Origin: Bathymodiolus brooksi
Lineage: Eukaryota; Mollusca; Bivalvia; Mytilida; Modiolidae
Assembly: GCA_963680875.1 (NCBI GenBank)
Contig: OY804579.1
Location: 82,883,095-82,947,094, forward strand
DNA length: 64,000 nucleotides
Reading direction: 5' to 3'
Shown here: piece after piece, positions 1 through 11,047 of the stretch
Layout of the letters: every line of letters begins with the position of its first letter
Numbering within the stretch: position 1 is the first letter of the stretch
Notes under the pieces: generated by a model
What the model was told of the DNA's origin: nothing
Database searches by the model: none
What the model saw: the letters and a program-made list of their open reading frames with translations, nothing else
Made by a program: the position numbers and the translations under genes

Positions 1-10
1 GTATTTGTTA

Positions 11-27
11 CACTGGCTTAGCCGAAC
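11..27 (-). other. CENP-B-box-like 17-mer (weak)
   Basis: On the minus strand, monomer 27 down to 11 reads GTTCGGCTAAGCCAGTG. Against the mammalian CENP-B box NTTCGNNNNANNCGGGN it matches 7 of the 9 fixed positions (TTCG, the central A, then C and the middle G of CGGG). The CACAGGC class also scores 7 of 9 and the CACAGTCATAGCC class 6 of 9. My rough estimate of a 7-of-9 match by chance somewhere on both strands of a 75-bp monomer is about one in five, so the resemblance alone is not evidence of CENP-B binding. Confidence 0.25.
15..23. other. Dyad GGCT-T-AGCC in monomer
   Basis: A perfect 4-bp inverted repeat with a one-base centre at monomer 15-23. It is present in the CACTGGC and CACAGGC classes and absent from the AGTCATAGCC and AGTCTTAGCC classes, so it marks only a subset of monomers. 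Such a small dyad could be a protein-binding half-site pair or chance. No function is shown. Confidence 0.6.
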
Positions 28-43
28 TACCTTAATGCTTACT

Positions 44-63
44 GATGGTCTACCATGAAGCTA
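44..63 (-). promoter_or_regulatory. tRNA D-arm / Pol III A-box-like stretch (hypothesis)
   Basis: The minus strand of monomer 63-44 reads TAGCTTCATGGTAGACCATC. It agrees at 16 of 20 positions with the common tRNA D-arm sequence TAGCTCAGTGGTAGAGCATC, and fits the A-box pattern TRGYNNARNNGG with one mismatch. A GTTCGGCTA word downstream on the same strand partly resembles a B box (GWTCRANNC, two mismatches). Against a tRNA: the D-stem cannot pair, the T-stem pairs poorly, and the A-to-TTC spacing is about 8 bases shorter than in a tRNA. It could be a relic of a tRNA-derived SINE head or coincidence. Confidence 0.2.
45..56. other. Dyad ATGGT-CT-ACCAT in monomer
   Basis: A perfect 5-bp inverted repeat with a two-base centre at monomer 45-56, in one of the most conserved parts of the repeat. 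It is kept in nearly every monomer. The recurrent GGTCCACC variant of the D and F domains alters only the centre and keeps both arms. Exceptions are GATGTTCT (left arm, for example 1166) and CTACAATG (right arm, for example 15052). With a two-base loop it cannot form an ordinary hairpin; as DNA it is a candidate binding site for a dimeric protein. Confidence 0.65.
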
Positions 64-136
64 AATCATTAATAGGTATTTGTTACACTGGCTTAGCCGA
101 ACTACCTTAATGCTTACTGATGGTCTACCATGAAGC

Positions 137-147
137 TAAATCATTTA
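137..147. other. Dyad TAAAT-C-ATTTA in monomer
   Basis: A perfect 5-bp inverted repeat with a one-base centre at monomer 62-72, shown here in the second monomer. The T71-to-A allele (CATTAATAG), common in certain higher-order positions, breaks the right arm. The dyad is therefore monomer-specific, like GGCT-T-AGCC. It is A+T rich and may be chance in a 63% A+T sequence. Confidence 0.55.
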
Positions 148-150
148 TAG

Positions 151-223
151 GTATTTGTTACAGTCTTAGCCGAACTACCTTAATGCTTACTGATGGTCTA
201 CCATGAAGCTAAATCATTAATAG
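151..223 (+). repeat. 73-bp short monomer class (CAGTC type)
   Basis: First example of the recurring 73-bp monomer. It reads TTACAGTC where the 75-bp class reads TTACACAGTC, so one CA dinucleotide is missing. It recurs through the whole array (for example 374-446, 822-894, 1345-1417, 2166-2238) at fixed places within higher-order units, five per 27-monomer unit in domain A. Every short monomer I looked at carries AGTC; I saw none with the GGC allele. This implies one or few ancestral CA losses that then spread by amplification, not continuing slippage. Confidence 0.93.
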
Positions 224-2165
224 GTATGTGTTACACTGGCTTAGCCGAACTACCTTAATGCTTACTGATGGTCTACCATGAAGCTAAATCATTTATAGGT
301 ATTTGTTACACAGGCTTAGCCGAACTACCTTAATGCTTACTGATGGTCTACCATGAAGCTAAATCATTTATAGGTATTTGTTACAGTCATAGCCGAACTA
401 CCTTAATACTTACTGATGGTCTACCATGACGCTAAATCATTTATAGGTATTTGTTACACAGTCATAGCCGAACTACCTTAATACTTACTGATGGTCTACC
501 ATGAAGCTAAATCATTTATAGGTATTTGTTACACAGGTTTAGCCGAACTACCTTAATGCTTACTGATGGTCTACCATGAAGCTAAATAATTTATAGGTAT
601 TTGTTACACAGTCATAGCCGAACTACCTTAATACTTACTGATGGTCTACCATGAAGCTAAATCATTTATAGGTATTTGTTACACAGGCTTAGCCGAACTA
701 CCTTAATGCTTACTGATGGTCTACCATGAAGCTAAATCATTTATAGGTATTTGTTACACAGGCTTAGCCGAACTACCTTAATGCTTACTGATGGTCTACC
801 ATGAAGCTAAGTTATTTATAGGTATTTGTTACAGTCATAGCCGAACTACCTTAATGCTTACTGATGGTCTACCATGAAGCTAAATCATTTATAGGTATTT
901 GTTACACTGGCTTAGCCGAACTACCTTAATGCTTACTGATGGTCTACCATGAAGCTAAATCATTTATAGGTATTTGTTACACAGTCATAGCCGAACTACC
1001 TTAATGCTTACTGATGGTCTACCATGAAGCTAAATCATTTATAGGTATTTGTTACACTGGCTTAGCCGAACTACCTTAATGCTTACTGATGGTCTACCAT
1101 GAAGCTAAGTCATTTATAGGTATTTGTTACACAGTCATAGCCGAACTACCTTAATGCTTACTGATGTTCTACCATGAAGCTAAATCATTTATAGGTATTT
1201 GTTACATTGGCTTAGCCGAACTACCTTAATGCTTACTGATGGTCTACCATGAAGCTAAATCATTAATAGGTATTTGTTGCACTGGCTTAGCCGAACTACC
1301 TTAATGCTTACTGATGGTCTACCATGAAGCTAAATCATTTATAGGTATTTGTTACAGTCTTAGCCGAACTACCTTAATGCTTACTGATGGTCTACCATGA
1401 AGCTAAATCATTAATAGGTATTTGTTACACAGGCTTAGCCGAACTACCTTAATGCTTACCGATGGTCTACCATGAAGCTAAATCATTTATAGGTATTTGT
1501 TACACTGGCTTAGCCGAACTACCTTAATGCTTACTGATGGTCTACCATGAAGCTAAATCATTAATAGGTATTTGTTACACTGGCTTAGCCGAACTACCTT
1601 AATGCTTACTGATGGTCTACCATGACGCTAAATCATTTATAGGTATTTGTTACAGTCTTAGCCGAACTACCTTAATGCTTACTGATGGTCTACCATGAAG
1701 CTAAATCATTAATAGGTATTTGTTACACTGGCTTAGCCGAACTACCTTAATGCTTACTGATGGTCTACCATGAAGCTAAATCATTTATAGGTATTTGTTA
1801 CACAGGCTTAGCCGAACTACCTTAATGCTTACTGATGGTCTACCATGAAGCTAAATCATTTATAGGTATTTGTTAAACTGGCTTAGCCGAACTACCTTAA
1901 TGCTTACTGATGGTCTACCATGAAGCTAAGTCATTTATAGGTATTTGTTACACAGTCATAGCCGAACTACATTAATGCTTACTGATGGTCTACCATGAAG
2001 CTAAATCATTTATAGGCATTTGTTACACTGGCTTAGCCGAACTACCTTAATGCTTACTGATGGTCTACCATGAAGCTAAATCATTAATAGGTATTTGTTA
2101 CACTGGCTTAGCCGAACTACCTTAATGCTTACTGATGGTCTACCATGAAGCTAAATCATTTATAG
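151..2165 (+). repeat. Domain A higher-order unit A1 (27 monomers, 2015 bp)
   Basis: Complete higher-order unit of 27 monomers, five of them 73 bp (27 x 75 minus 10 = 2015). Diagnostic monomers in order are GTATGTG (224), CACAGGTTT with AAATAATTT (522), AAGTTATTT (747), the GATGTTCT variant (1166), ACATTGG (1195), GTTGCAC (1270), ACCGATGG (1418), GTTAAACTGG (1866), CTACATTAATGC (1941) and GCATTTG (2016). The order recurs in A3 with the same length, so this is the basic period of domain A. Confidence 0.88.
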
Positions 2166-4555
2166 GTATTTGTTACAGTCTTAGCCGAACTACCTTAATG
2201 CTTACTGATGGTCTACCATGAAGCTAAATCATTAATAGGTATTTGTTACACTGGCTTAGCCGAACTACCTTAATGCTTACTGATGGTCTACCATGAAGCT
2301 AAATCATTTATAGGTATTTGTTACACAGGCTTAGCCGAACTACCTTAATGCTTACTGATGGTCTACCATGAAGCTAAATCATTTATAGGTATTTGTTACA
2401 GTCATAGCCGAACTACCTTAATACTTACTGATGGTCTACCATGACGCTAAATCATTTATAGGTATTTGTTACACAGTCATAGCCGAACTACCTTAATACT
2501 TACTGATGGTCTACCATGAAGCTAAATCATTTATAGGTATTTGTTACACAGGTTTAGCCGAACTACCTTAATGCTTACTGATGGTCTACCATGAAGCTAA
2601 ATCATTTATAGGTATTTGTTACACAGGCTTAACGGAACTACCTTAATACTTACTGATGGTCTACCATGAAGCTAAATAATTTATAGGTATTTGTTACACA
2701 GTCATAGCCGAACTACCTTAATACTTACTGATGGTCTACCATGAAGCTAAATCATTTATAGGTATTTGTTACACAGGCTTAGCCGAACTACCTTAATGCT
2801 TACTGATGGTCTACCATGAAGCTAAATCATTTAAAGGTATTTGTTACACAGGCTTAGCCGAACTACCTTAATGCTTACTGATGGTCTACCATGAAGCTAA
2901 GTTATTTATAGGTATTTGTTACAGTCATAGCCGAACTACCTTAATGCTTACTGATGGTCTACCATGAAGCTAAATCATTTATAGGTATTTGTTACACTGG
3001 CTTAGCCGAACTACCTTAATGCTTACTGATGGTCTACCATGAAGCTAAATCATTTATAGGTATTTGTTACACAGTCATAGCCGAACTACCTTAATGCTTA
3101 CTGATGGTCTACCATGAAGCTAAATCATTTATAGGTATTTGTTACACTGGCTTAGCCGAACTACCTTAATGCTTACTGATGGTCTACCATGAAGCTAAGT
3201 CATTTATAGGTATTTGTTACACAGTCATAGCCGAACTACCTTAATGCTTACTGATGTTCTACCATGAAGCTAAATCATTTATAGGTATTTGTTACATTGG
3301 CTTAGCCGAACTACCTTAATGCTTACTTATGGTCTACCATGAAGCTAAATCATTAATAGGTATTTGTTGCACTGGCTTAGCCGAACTACCTTAATGCTTA
3401 CTGATGGTCTACCATGAAGCTAAATCATTTATAGGTATTTGTTACAGTCTTAGCCGAACTACCTTAATGCTTACTGATGGTCTACCATGAAGCTAAATCA
3501 TTAATAGGTATTTGTTGCACTGGCTTAGCCGAACTACCTTAATGCTTACTGATGGTCTACCATGACGCTAAATCATTTATAGGTATTTGTTACACAGGCT
3601 TAGCCGAACTACCTTAATGCTTACTGATGGTCTACCATAAAGCTAAATCATTTATAGGTATTTGTTACAGTCATAGTCGAACTATCTTAATGCTTAATGA
3701 TGGTCTACCATGAAGCTAAGTCATTTATAGGTATTTGTTACACAGGCTTAGCCGAACTACCTTAATGCTTACTGATGGTCTACCATGAAGCTAAATCATT
3801 TATAGGTATTTGTTACACAGGCTTAGCCGAACTACCTTAATGCTTACTGATGGTCTACCATGAAACTAAATCATTTATAGGTATTTGTTACACAGGCTTA
3901 GCCGAACTACCTTAATGCTTACTGATGGTCTACCATGAAGCTAACTCATTAATAGATATTTGTTACACAGTCATAGCCGAACTACCTTAATGCTTACTGA
4001 TGGTCTACCATAAAGCTAAATCATTAATAGGTATTTGTTACACTGGCTTAGCCGAACTACCTTAATGCTTACTGATGGTCTACTATGAAGCTAAGTCATT
4101 TATAGGTATTTGTTACACAGTCATAGCCGAACTACCTTAATGCTTACTGATGGTCTACCATGAAGCTAAATCATTTATAGGTATTTGTTACACAGTCTTA
4201 GCCGAACTACCTTAATGCTTACTGATGGTCTACCATGAAGCTAAATCATTTATAGGTATTTGTTAAACTGGCTTAGCCGAACTACCTTAATGCTTACTGA
4301 TGGTCTACCATGAAGCTAAGTCATTTATAGGTATTTGTTACACAGTCATAGCCGAACTACATTAATGCTTACTGATGGTCTACCATGAAGCTAAATCATT
4401 TATAGGTATTTGTTACACTGGCTTAGCCGAACTACCTTAATGCTTACTGATGGTCTACCATGAAGCTAAATCATTAATAGGTATTTGTTACACTGGCTTA
4501 GCCGAACTACCTTAATGCTTACTGATGGTCTACCATGAAGCTAAATCATTTATAG
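2166..4555 (+). repeat. Domain A higher-order unit A2 (2390 bp, expanded)
   Basis: Second domain A unit, 32 monomers. It follows A1 but gains a CACAGGCTTAACGG monomer (2612) and the TTTAAAGG variant (2832), both shared with A4. Between the GTTGCAC monomer (3508) and the GTTAAACTGG monomer (4255) the expected A1 monomers are replaced by a longer run of other types. That accounts for most of the 375-bp length excess over A1. Confidence 0.85.
3583..4254 (+). repeat. Domain-B-like monomers inside unit A2
   Basis: This run of nine monomers is not in A1 or A3. It begins with the CATAAAG monomer and a short AGTCATAGTCGAACTATC monomer carrying TTAATGATGG (3658). The block from about 3508 to 3730 matches 10084-10306 in domain B at an offset of 6576, including these rare variants. 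It looks like a segment of domain-B type transferred into, or retained in, an A unit by conversion or out-of-register exchange. Confidence 0.7.
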
Positions 4556-6570
4556 GTATTTGTTACAGTCTTAGCCGAACTACCTTAATGCTTACTGATG
4601 GTCTACCATGAAGCTAAATCATTAATAGGTATGTGTTACACTGGCTTAGCCGAACTACCTTAATGCTTACTGATGGTCTACCATGAAGCTAAATCATTTA
4701 TAGGTATTTGTTACACAGGCTTAGCCGAACTACCTTAATGCTTACTGATGGTCTACCATGAAGCTAAATCATTTATAGGTATTTGTTACAGTCATAGCCG
4801 AACTACCTTAATACTTACTGATGGTCTACCATGACGCTAAATCATTTATAGGTATTTGTTACACAGTCATAGCCGAACTACCTTAATACTTACTGATGGT
4901 CTACCATGAAGCTAAATCATTTATAGGTATTTGTTACACAGGTTTAGCCGAACTACCTTAATGCTTACTGATGGTCTACCATGAAGCTAAATAATTTATA
5001 GGTATTTGTTACACAGTCATAGCCGAACTACCTTAATACTTACTGATGGTCTACCATGAAGCTAAATCATTTATAGGTATTTGTTACACAGGCTTAGCCG
5101 AACTACCTTAATGCTTACTGATGGTCTACCATGAAGCTAAATCATTTATAGGTATTTGTTACACAGGCTTAGCCGAACTACCTTAATGCTTACTGATGGT
5201 CTACCATGAAGCTAAGTTATTTATAGGTATTTGTTACAGTCATAGCCGAACTACCTTAATGCTTACTGATGGTCTACCATGAAGCTAAATCATTTATAGG
5301 TATTTGTTACACTGGCTTAGCCGAACTACCTTAATGCTTACTGATGGTCTACCATGAAGCTAAATCATTTATAGGTATGTGTTACACAGTCATAGCCGAA
5401 CTACCTTAATGCTTACTGATGGTCTACCATGAAGCTAAATCATTTATAGGTATTTGTTACACTGGCTTAGCCGAACTACCTTAATGCTTACTGATGGTCT
5501 ACCATGAAGCTAAGTCATTTATAGGTATTTGTTACACAGTCATAGCCGAACTACCTTAATGCTTACTGATGTTCTACCATGAAGCTAAATCATTTATAGG
5601 TATTTGTTACATTGGCTTAGCCGAACTACCTTAATGCTTACTGATGGTCTACCATGAAGCTAAATCATTAATAGGTATTTGTTGCACTGACTTAGCCGAA
5701 CTACCTTAATGCTTACTGATGGTCTACCATGAAGCTAAATCATTTATAGGTATTTGTTACAGTCTTAGCCGAACTACCTTAATGCTTACTGATGGTCTAC
5801 CATGAAGCTAAATCATTAATAGGTATTTGTTACACAGGCTTAGCCGAACTACCTTAATGCTTACCGATGGTCTACCATGAAGCTAAATCATTTATAGGTA
5901 TTTGTTACACTGGCTTAGCCGAACTACCTTAATGCTTACTGATGGTCTACCATGAAGCTAAATCATTAATAGGTATTTGTTACACTGGCTTAGCCGAACT
6001 ACCTTAATGCTTACTGATGGTCTACCATGACGCTAAATCATTTATAGGTATTTGTTACAGTCTTAGCCGAACTACCTTAATGCTTACTGATGGTCTACCA
6101 TGAAGCTAAATCATTAATAGCTATTTGTTACACTGGCTTAGCCGAACTACCTTAATGCTTACTGATGGTCTACCATGAAGCTAAATCATTTATAGGTATT
6201 TGTTACACAGGCTTAGCCGAACTACCTTAATGCTTACTGATGGTCTACCATGAAGCTAAATCATTTATAGGTATTTGTTAAACTGGCTTAGCCGAACTAC
6301 CTTAATGCTTACTGATGGTCTACCATGAAGCTAAGTCATTTATAGGTATTTGTTACACAGTCATAGCCGAACTACATTAATGCTTACTGATGGTCTACCA
6401 TGAAGCTAAATCATTTATAGGCATTTGTTACACTGGCTTAGCCGAACTACCTTAATGCTTACTGATGGTCTACCATGAAGCTAAATCATTAATAGGTATT
6501 TGTTACACTGGCTTAGCCGAACTACCTTAATGCTTACTGATGGTCTACCATGAAGCTAAATCATTTATAG
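4556..6570 (+). repeat. Domain A higher-order unit A3 (2015 bp)
   Basis: Same length and monomer order as A1, including GTATGTG (4629), GATGTTCT (5571), ACCGATGG and GCATTTG (6421). Private changes include a second GTATGTG (5375), GTTGCACTGAC (about 5684) and ATAGCTATTTG (about 6120). It is closer to A1 than to the adjacent A2. Confidence 0.87.
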
Positions 6571-8660
6571 GTATTTGTTACAGTCTTAGCCGAACTACCT
6601 TAATGCTTACTGATGGTCTACCATGAAGCTAAATCATTAATAGGTATTTGTTACACTGGCTTAGCCGAACTACCTTAATGCTTACTGATGGTCTACCATG
6701 AAGCTAAATCATTTATAGGTATTTGTTACACAGGCTTAGCCGAACTACCTTAATGCTTACTGATGGTCTACCATGAAGCTAAATCATTTATAGGTATTTG
6801 TTACAGTCATAGCCGAACTACCTTAATACTTACTGATGGTCTACCATGACGCTAAATCATTTATAGGTATTTGTTACACAGTCATAGCCGAACTACCTTA
6901 ATACTTACTGATGGTCTACCATGAAGCTAAATCATTTATAGGTATTTGTTACACAGGTTTAGCCGAACTACCTTAATGCTTACTGATGGTCTACCATGAA
7001 GCTGAATCATTTATAGGTATTTGTTACACAGGCTTAACGGAACTACCTTAATACTTACTGATGGTCTACCATGAAGCTAAATAATTTATAGGTATTTGTT
7101 ACACAGTCATAGCCGAACTACCTTAATACTTACTGATGGTCTACCATGAAGCTAAATCATTTATAGGTATTTGTTACACAGGCTTAACGGAACTACCTTA
7201 ATACTTACTGATGGTGTACCATGACGCTAAATCATTTATAGGTATTTGTTACACAGGCTTAGCCGAACTACCTTAATGCTTACTGATGGTCTACCATGAA
7301 GCTAAATCATTTATAGGTATTTGTTACAGTCATAGCCGAACTACCTTAATACTTACTGATGGTCTACCATGACGCTAAATCATTTATAGGTATTTGTTAC
7401 ACAGTCATAGCCGAACTACCTTAATACTTACTGATGGTCTACCATGAAGCTAAATCATTTATAGGTATTTGTTACACAGGTTTAGCCGAACTACCTTAAT
7501 GCTTACTGATGGTCTACCATGAAGCTAAATCATTTATAGGTATTTGTTACACAGGCTTAACGGAACTACCTTAATACTTACTGATGGTCTACCATGAAGC
7601 TAAATAATTTATAGGTATTTGTTACACAGTCATAGCCGAACTACCTTAATACTTACTGATGGTCTACCATGAAGCTAAATCATTTATAGGTATTTGTTAC
7701 ACAGGCTTAACGGAACTACCTTAATACTTACTGATGGTCTACCATGAAGCTAAATAATTTATAGGTATTTGTTACACAGTCATAGCCGAACTACCTTAAT
7801 ACTTACTGATGGTCTACCATGAAGCTAAATCATTTATAGGTATTTGTTACACAGGCTTAGCCGAACTACCTTAATGCTTACTGATGGTCTACCATGAAGC
7901 TAAATCATTTAAAGGTATTTGTTACACAGGCTTAGCCGAACTACCTTAATGCTTACTGATGGTCTACCATGAAGCTAAGTTATTAATAGGTATTTGTTAC
8001 AGTCATAGCCGAACTACCTTAATGCTTACTGATGGTCTACCATGAAGCTAAATCATTTATAGGTATTTGTTACACTGGCTTAGCCGAACTACCTTAATGC
8101 TTACTGATGGTCTACCATGAAGCTAAATCATTTATAGGTATTTGTTACACAGTCATAGCCGAACTACCTTAATGCTTACTGATGGTCTACCATGAAGCTA
8201 AATCATTTATAGGTATTTGTTACACTGGCTTAGCCGAACTACCTTAATGCTTACTGATGGTCTACCATGAAGCTAAGTCATTTATAGGTATTTGTTACAC
8301 AGTCATAGCCGAACTACCTTAATGCTTACTGATGTTCTACCATGAAGCTAAATCATTTATAGGTATTTGTTACATTGGCTTAGCCGAACTACCTTAATGC
8401 TTACTGATGGTCTACCATGAAGCTAAATCATTAATAGGTATTTGTTGCACTGGCTTAGCCGAACTACCTTAATGCTTACTGATGGTCTACCATGAAGCTA
8501 AATCATTTATAGGTATTTGTTACAGTCTTAGCCGAACTACCTTAATGCTTACTGATGGTCTACCATGAAGCTAAATCATTAATAGGTATTTGTTACACAG
8601 GCTTAGCCGAACTACCTTAATGCTTACTGATGGTCTACCATGAAGCTAAATCATTTATAA
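6571..8660 (+). repeat. Domain A higher-order unit A4 (internally expanded, cut short)
   Basis: Begins like the other A units but is lengthened by 748 bp before the GATGTTCT monomer (8334): one CACAGGCTTAACGG monomer shared with A2, a 523-bp (seven-monomer) duplication seen as CACAGGTTT at about 6957 and 7480, and a 150-bp (two-monomer) duplication of the ACGG pair at about 7553 and 7703. It then stops early. After the monomer at 8586-8660, the A order is lost and domain B begins. The last seven monomers of an A unit are absent. Confidence 0.8.
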
Positions 8661-10233
8661 GTATTTGTTACACAGGCTTAGCCGAACTACCTTAATGCTT
8701 ACTGATGGTCTACCATGAAGCTAAACCATTTATAGGTATTTGTTACACAGGCTTAGCCGAACTACCTTAATGCTTACTGATGGTCTACTATGAAGCTAAA
8801 TCATTTATAGGTATTTGTTACACAGGCTTAGCCGAACTACCTTAATGCTTACTGATGGTCTACCATTAAGCTAAATCATTTATAGGTATTTGTTACACAG
8901 TCATAGCCGAACTACCTTAATTCTTACTGATGGTCTACCATGAAGCTAAATCATTTATAGGTATTTGTTACACAGTCATAGCCGAACTACCTTAATGCTT
9001 ACTGATGGTCTACCATGAAGCTAAATCATTAATAGGTATTTGTTACACAGTCATAGCCGAACTACCTTAATGCTTACTGATGGTCTACCATGAAGCTAAA
9101 TCATTAATAGGTATTTGTTACACTGGCTTAGCCGAACTACCTTAATGCTTACTGATGGTCTACCATGAAGCTAAGTCATTTATAGGTATTTGTTACACAG
9201 TCATAGCCGAACTACCTTAATGCTTACTAATGGTCTACCATGAAGCTAAATCATTTATAGGTATTTGTTACACAGTCATAGCCGAACTACCTTAATACTT
9301 ACTGATGGTCTACCATGAAGCTAAATCATGTATAGGTATTTGTTACACTGGCTTAGCCGAACTACCTTAATGCTTACTGATGGTCTACCATGAAGCTAAG
9401 TCATTTATAGGTATTTGTTACACAGTCATAGCCGAACTACCTTAATGCTTACTGATGGTCTACCATGAAGCTAAGTCATTTATAGGTATTTGTTACACAG
9501 TCATAGCCGAACTACCTTAATGCTTACTGATGGTCTACCATGAAGATAAATCATTTATAGGTATTTGTTACACAGTCATAGCCGAACTACCTTAATGCTT
9601 ACTGATGGTCTACCATGAAGCTAAATCATTTATAGGTATTTGTTACACAGTCATAGCCGAACTACCTTAATACTTACTGATGGTCTACCATGAAGCTAAA
9701 TCATTAATAGGTATTTGTTACACTGGCTTAGCCGAACTACCTTAATACTTACTGATGGTCTACCATGAAGCTAAATCATTTATAGGTATTTGTTACACAG
9801 GCTTAGCCGAACTACCTTAATGCTTACTGATGGTCTACCATGAAGCTAAATCATTTATAGGTATTTGTTACACAGTCATAGCCGAACTACCTTAATGCTT
9901 ACTAATGATCTACCATGAAGCTAATTCATTTATAGATATTTGTTACACTGGCTTAGCCGAACTACCTTAATGCTTACTGATGGTCTACCTTGAAGCTAAA
10001 TCATTTATAGGTATTTGTTACAGTCTTAGCCGAACTACCTTAATGCTTACTGATGGTCTATCATAAAGCTAAATCATTAATAGGTATTTGTTACACTGGC
10101 TTAGCCGAACTACCTTAATGCTTACTGATGGTCTACCATGACGCTAAATCATTTATAGGTATTTGTTACACAGGCTTAGCCGAACTACCTTAATGCTTAC
10201 TGATGGTCTACCATAAAGCTAAATCATTTATAG

Positions 10234-10530
10234 GTATTTGTTACAGTCATAGTCGAACTATCTTAATGCTTAATGATGGTCTACCATGAAGCTAAGTCAT
10301 TTATAGGTATTTGTTACACAGGCTTAGTCGAATTACCTTAATGCTTACTGATGGTCTACCATGAAGCTAAATCATTTATAGGTATTTGTTACACAGTCTT
10401 AGCCGAACTACCTTAATTCTTACTGATGGTCTACCATGAAGCTAAATCATTTATAGGTATTTGTTACAGTCATAGTCGAACTACCTTAATGCTTACTGAT
10501 GGTGTACCATGAAGCTAAATCATGTATAGG
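10234..10530 (+). repeat. Domain B cassette, copy 1
   Basis: Four-monomer cassette: short AGTCATAGTCGAACTATC, then CACAGGCTTAGTCGAATTACC, then CACAGTCTTAGCC, then short AGTCATAGTCGAACTACC. The same order recurs at 10753 and 12318. The first monomer here carries TTAATGATGG, as at 3658. Confidence 0.7.
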
Positions 10531-10752
10531 TATTTGTTATAGTCTTAGCCGAACTACCTTAATACTTACTGATGGTCTACCATGAAGCTAAATCATTGAT
10601 AGGTATTTGTTACACAGTCACAGCCGAACTACCTTAATGCTTACTGATGGTCTACCATGAAGCTAAATCATTTATAGGTATTTGTTACATAGGCTTAGCC
10701 GAACTACCTTAATGCTTACTGATGGTCTACCATGAAGCTAAATCATATATAG

Positions 10753-11047
10753 GTATTTGTTACAGTCATAGTCGAACTATCTTAATGCTTACTGATGGTC
10801 TACCATGAAGCTAAGTCTTTATAGGTATTTGTTACACAGGCTTAGTCGAATTACCTTAATGCTTACTGATGGTCTACCATGAAGCTAAATCATTCATAGG
10901 TATTTGTTACACAGTCTTAGCCGAACTATCTTAATGCTTACTGATGGTCTACCATGAAGCTAAATCATTTATAGGTATTTGTTACAGTCATAGTCGAACT
11001 ACCTTAATGCTTACTGATGGTCTACCATGAAGCTAAATCATTTATAG
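10753..11047 (+). repeat. Domain B cassette, copy 2
   Basis: Second copy of the four-monomer cassette, 519 bp after the first. It has a one-base deletion in AAGTCTTTATAGG, a CATTCATAGG variant and GAACTATC in the third monomer. A GTATTTTATACGCAGG monomer follows shortly after (11121). Confidence 0.68.

Larger units (their letters stand above)
1..75 (+). repeat. Reference 75-bp monomer (CACTGGC type)
   Basis: First complete monomer, used here for numbering. Allelic sites across the array are positions 11-20 (CACTGGCTTA, CACAGGCTTA, CACAGTCATA, CACAGTCTTA), 37 (G in TGCTT, A in TACTT), 59 (GAAG or GACG), 65 (AAATC or AAGTC) and 71 (CATTTATAG or CATTAATAG). Forward frames stop at TAG (19-21), TGA (56-58) and TAA (33-35), and all three reverse frames also stop. 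The monomer therefore has no coding potential. The choice of base 1 as monomer start is only a convention; the true boundary of a tandem repeat cannot be read from the array. Confidence 0.95.
1..150 (+). repeat. End of a preceding domain A unit (two monomers)
   Basis: Two CACTGGC monomers, the first with CATTAATAG and the second with CATTTATAG. They match the last two monomers of the next complete unit (2016-2165). The window therefore opens inside domain A, and at least one more A unit probably lies upstream. Confidence 0.8.
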
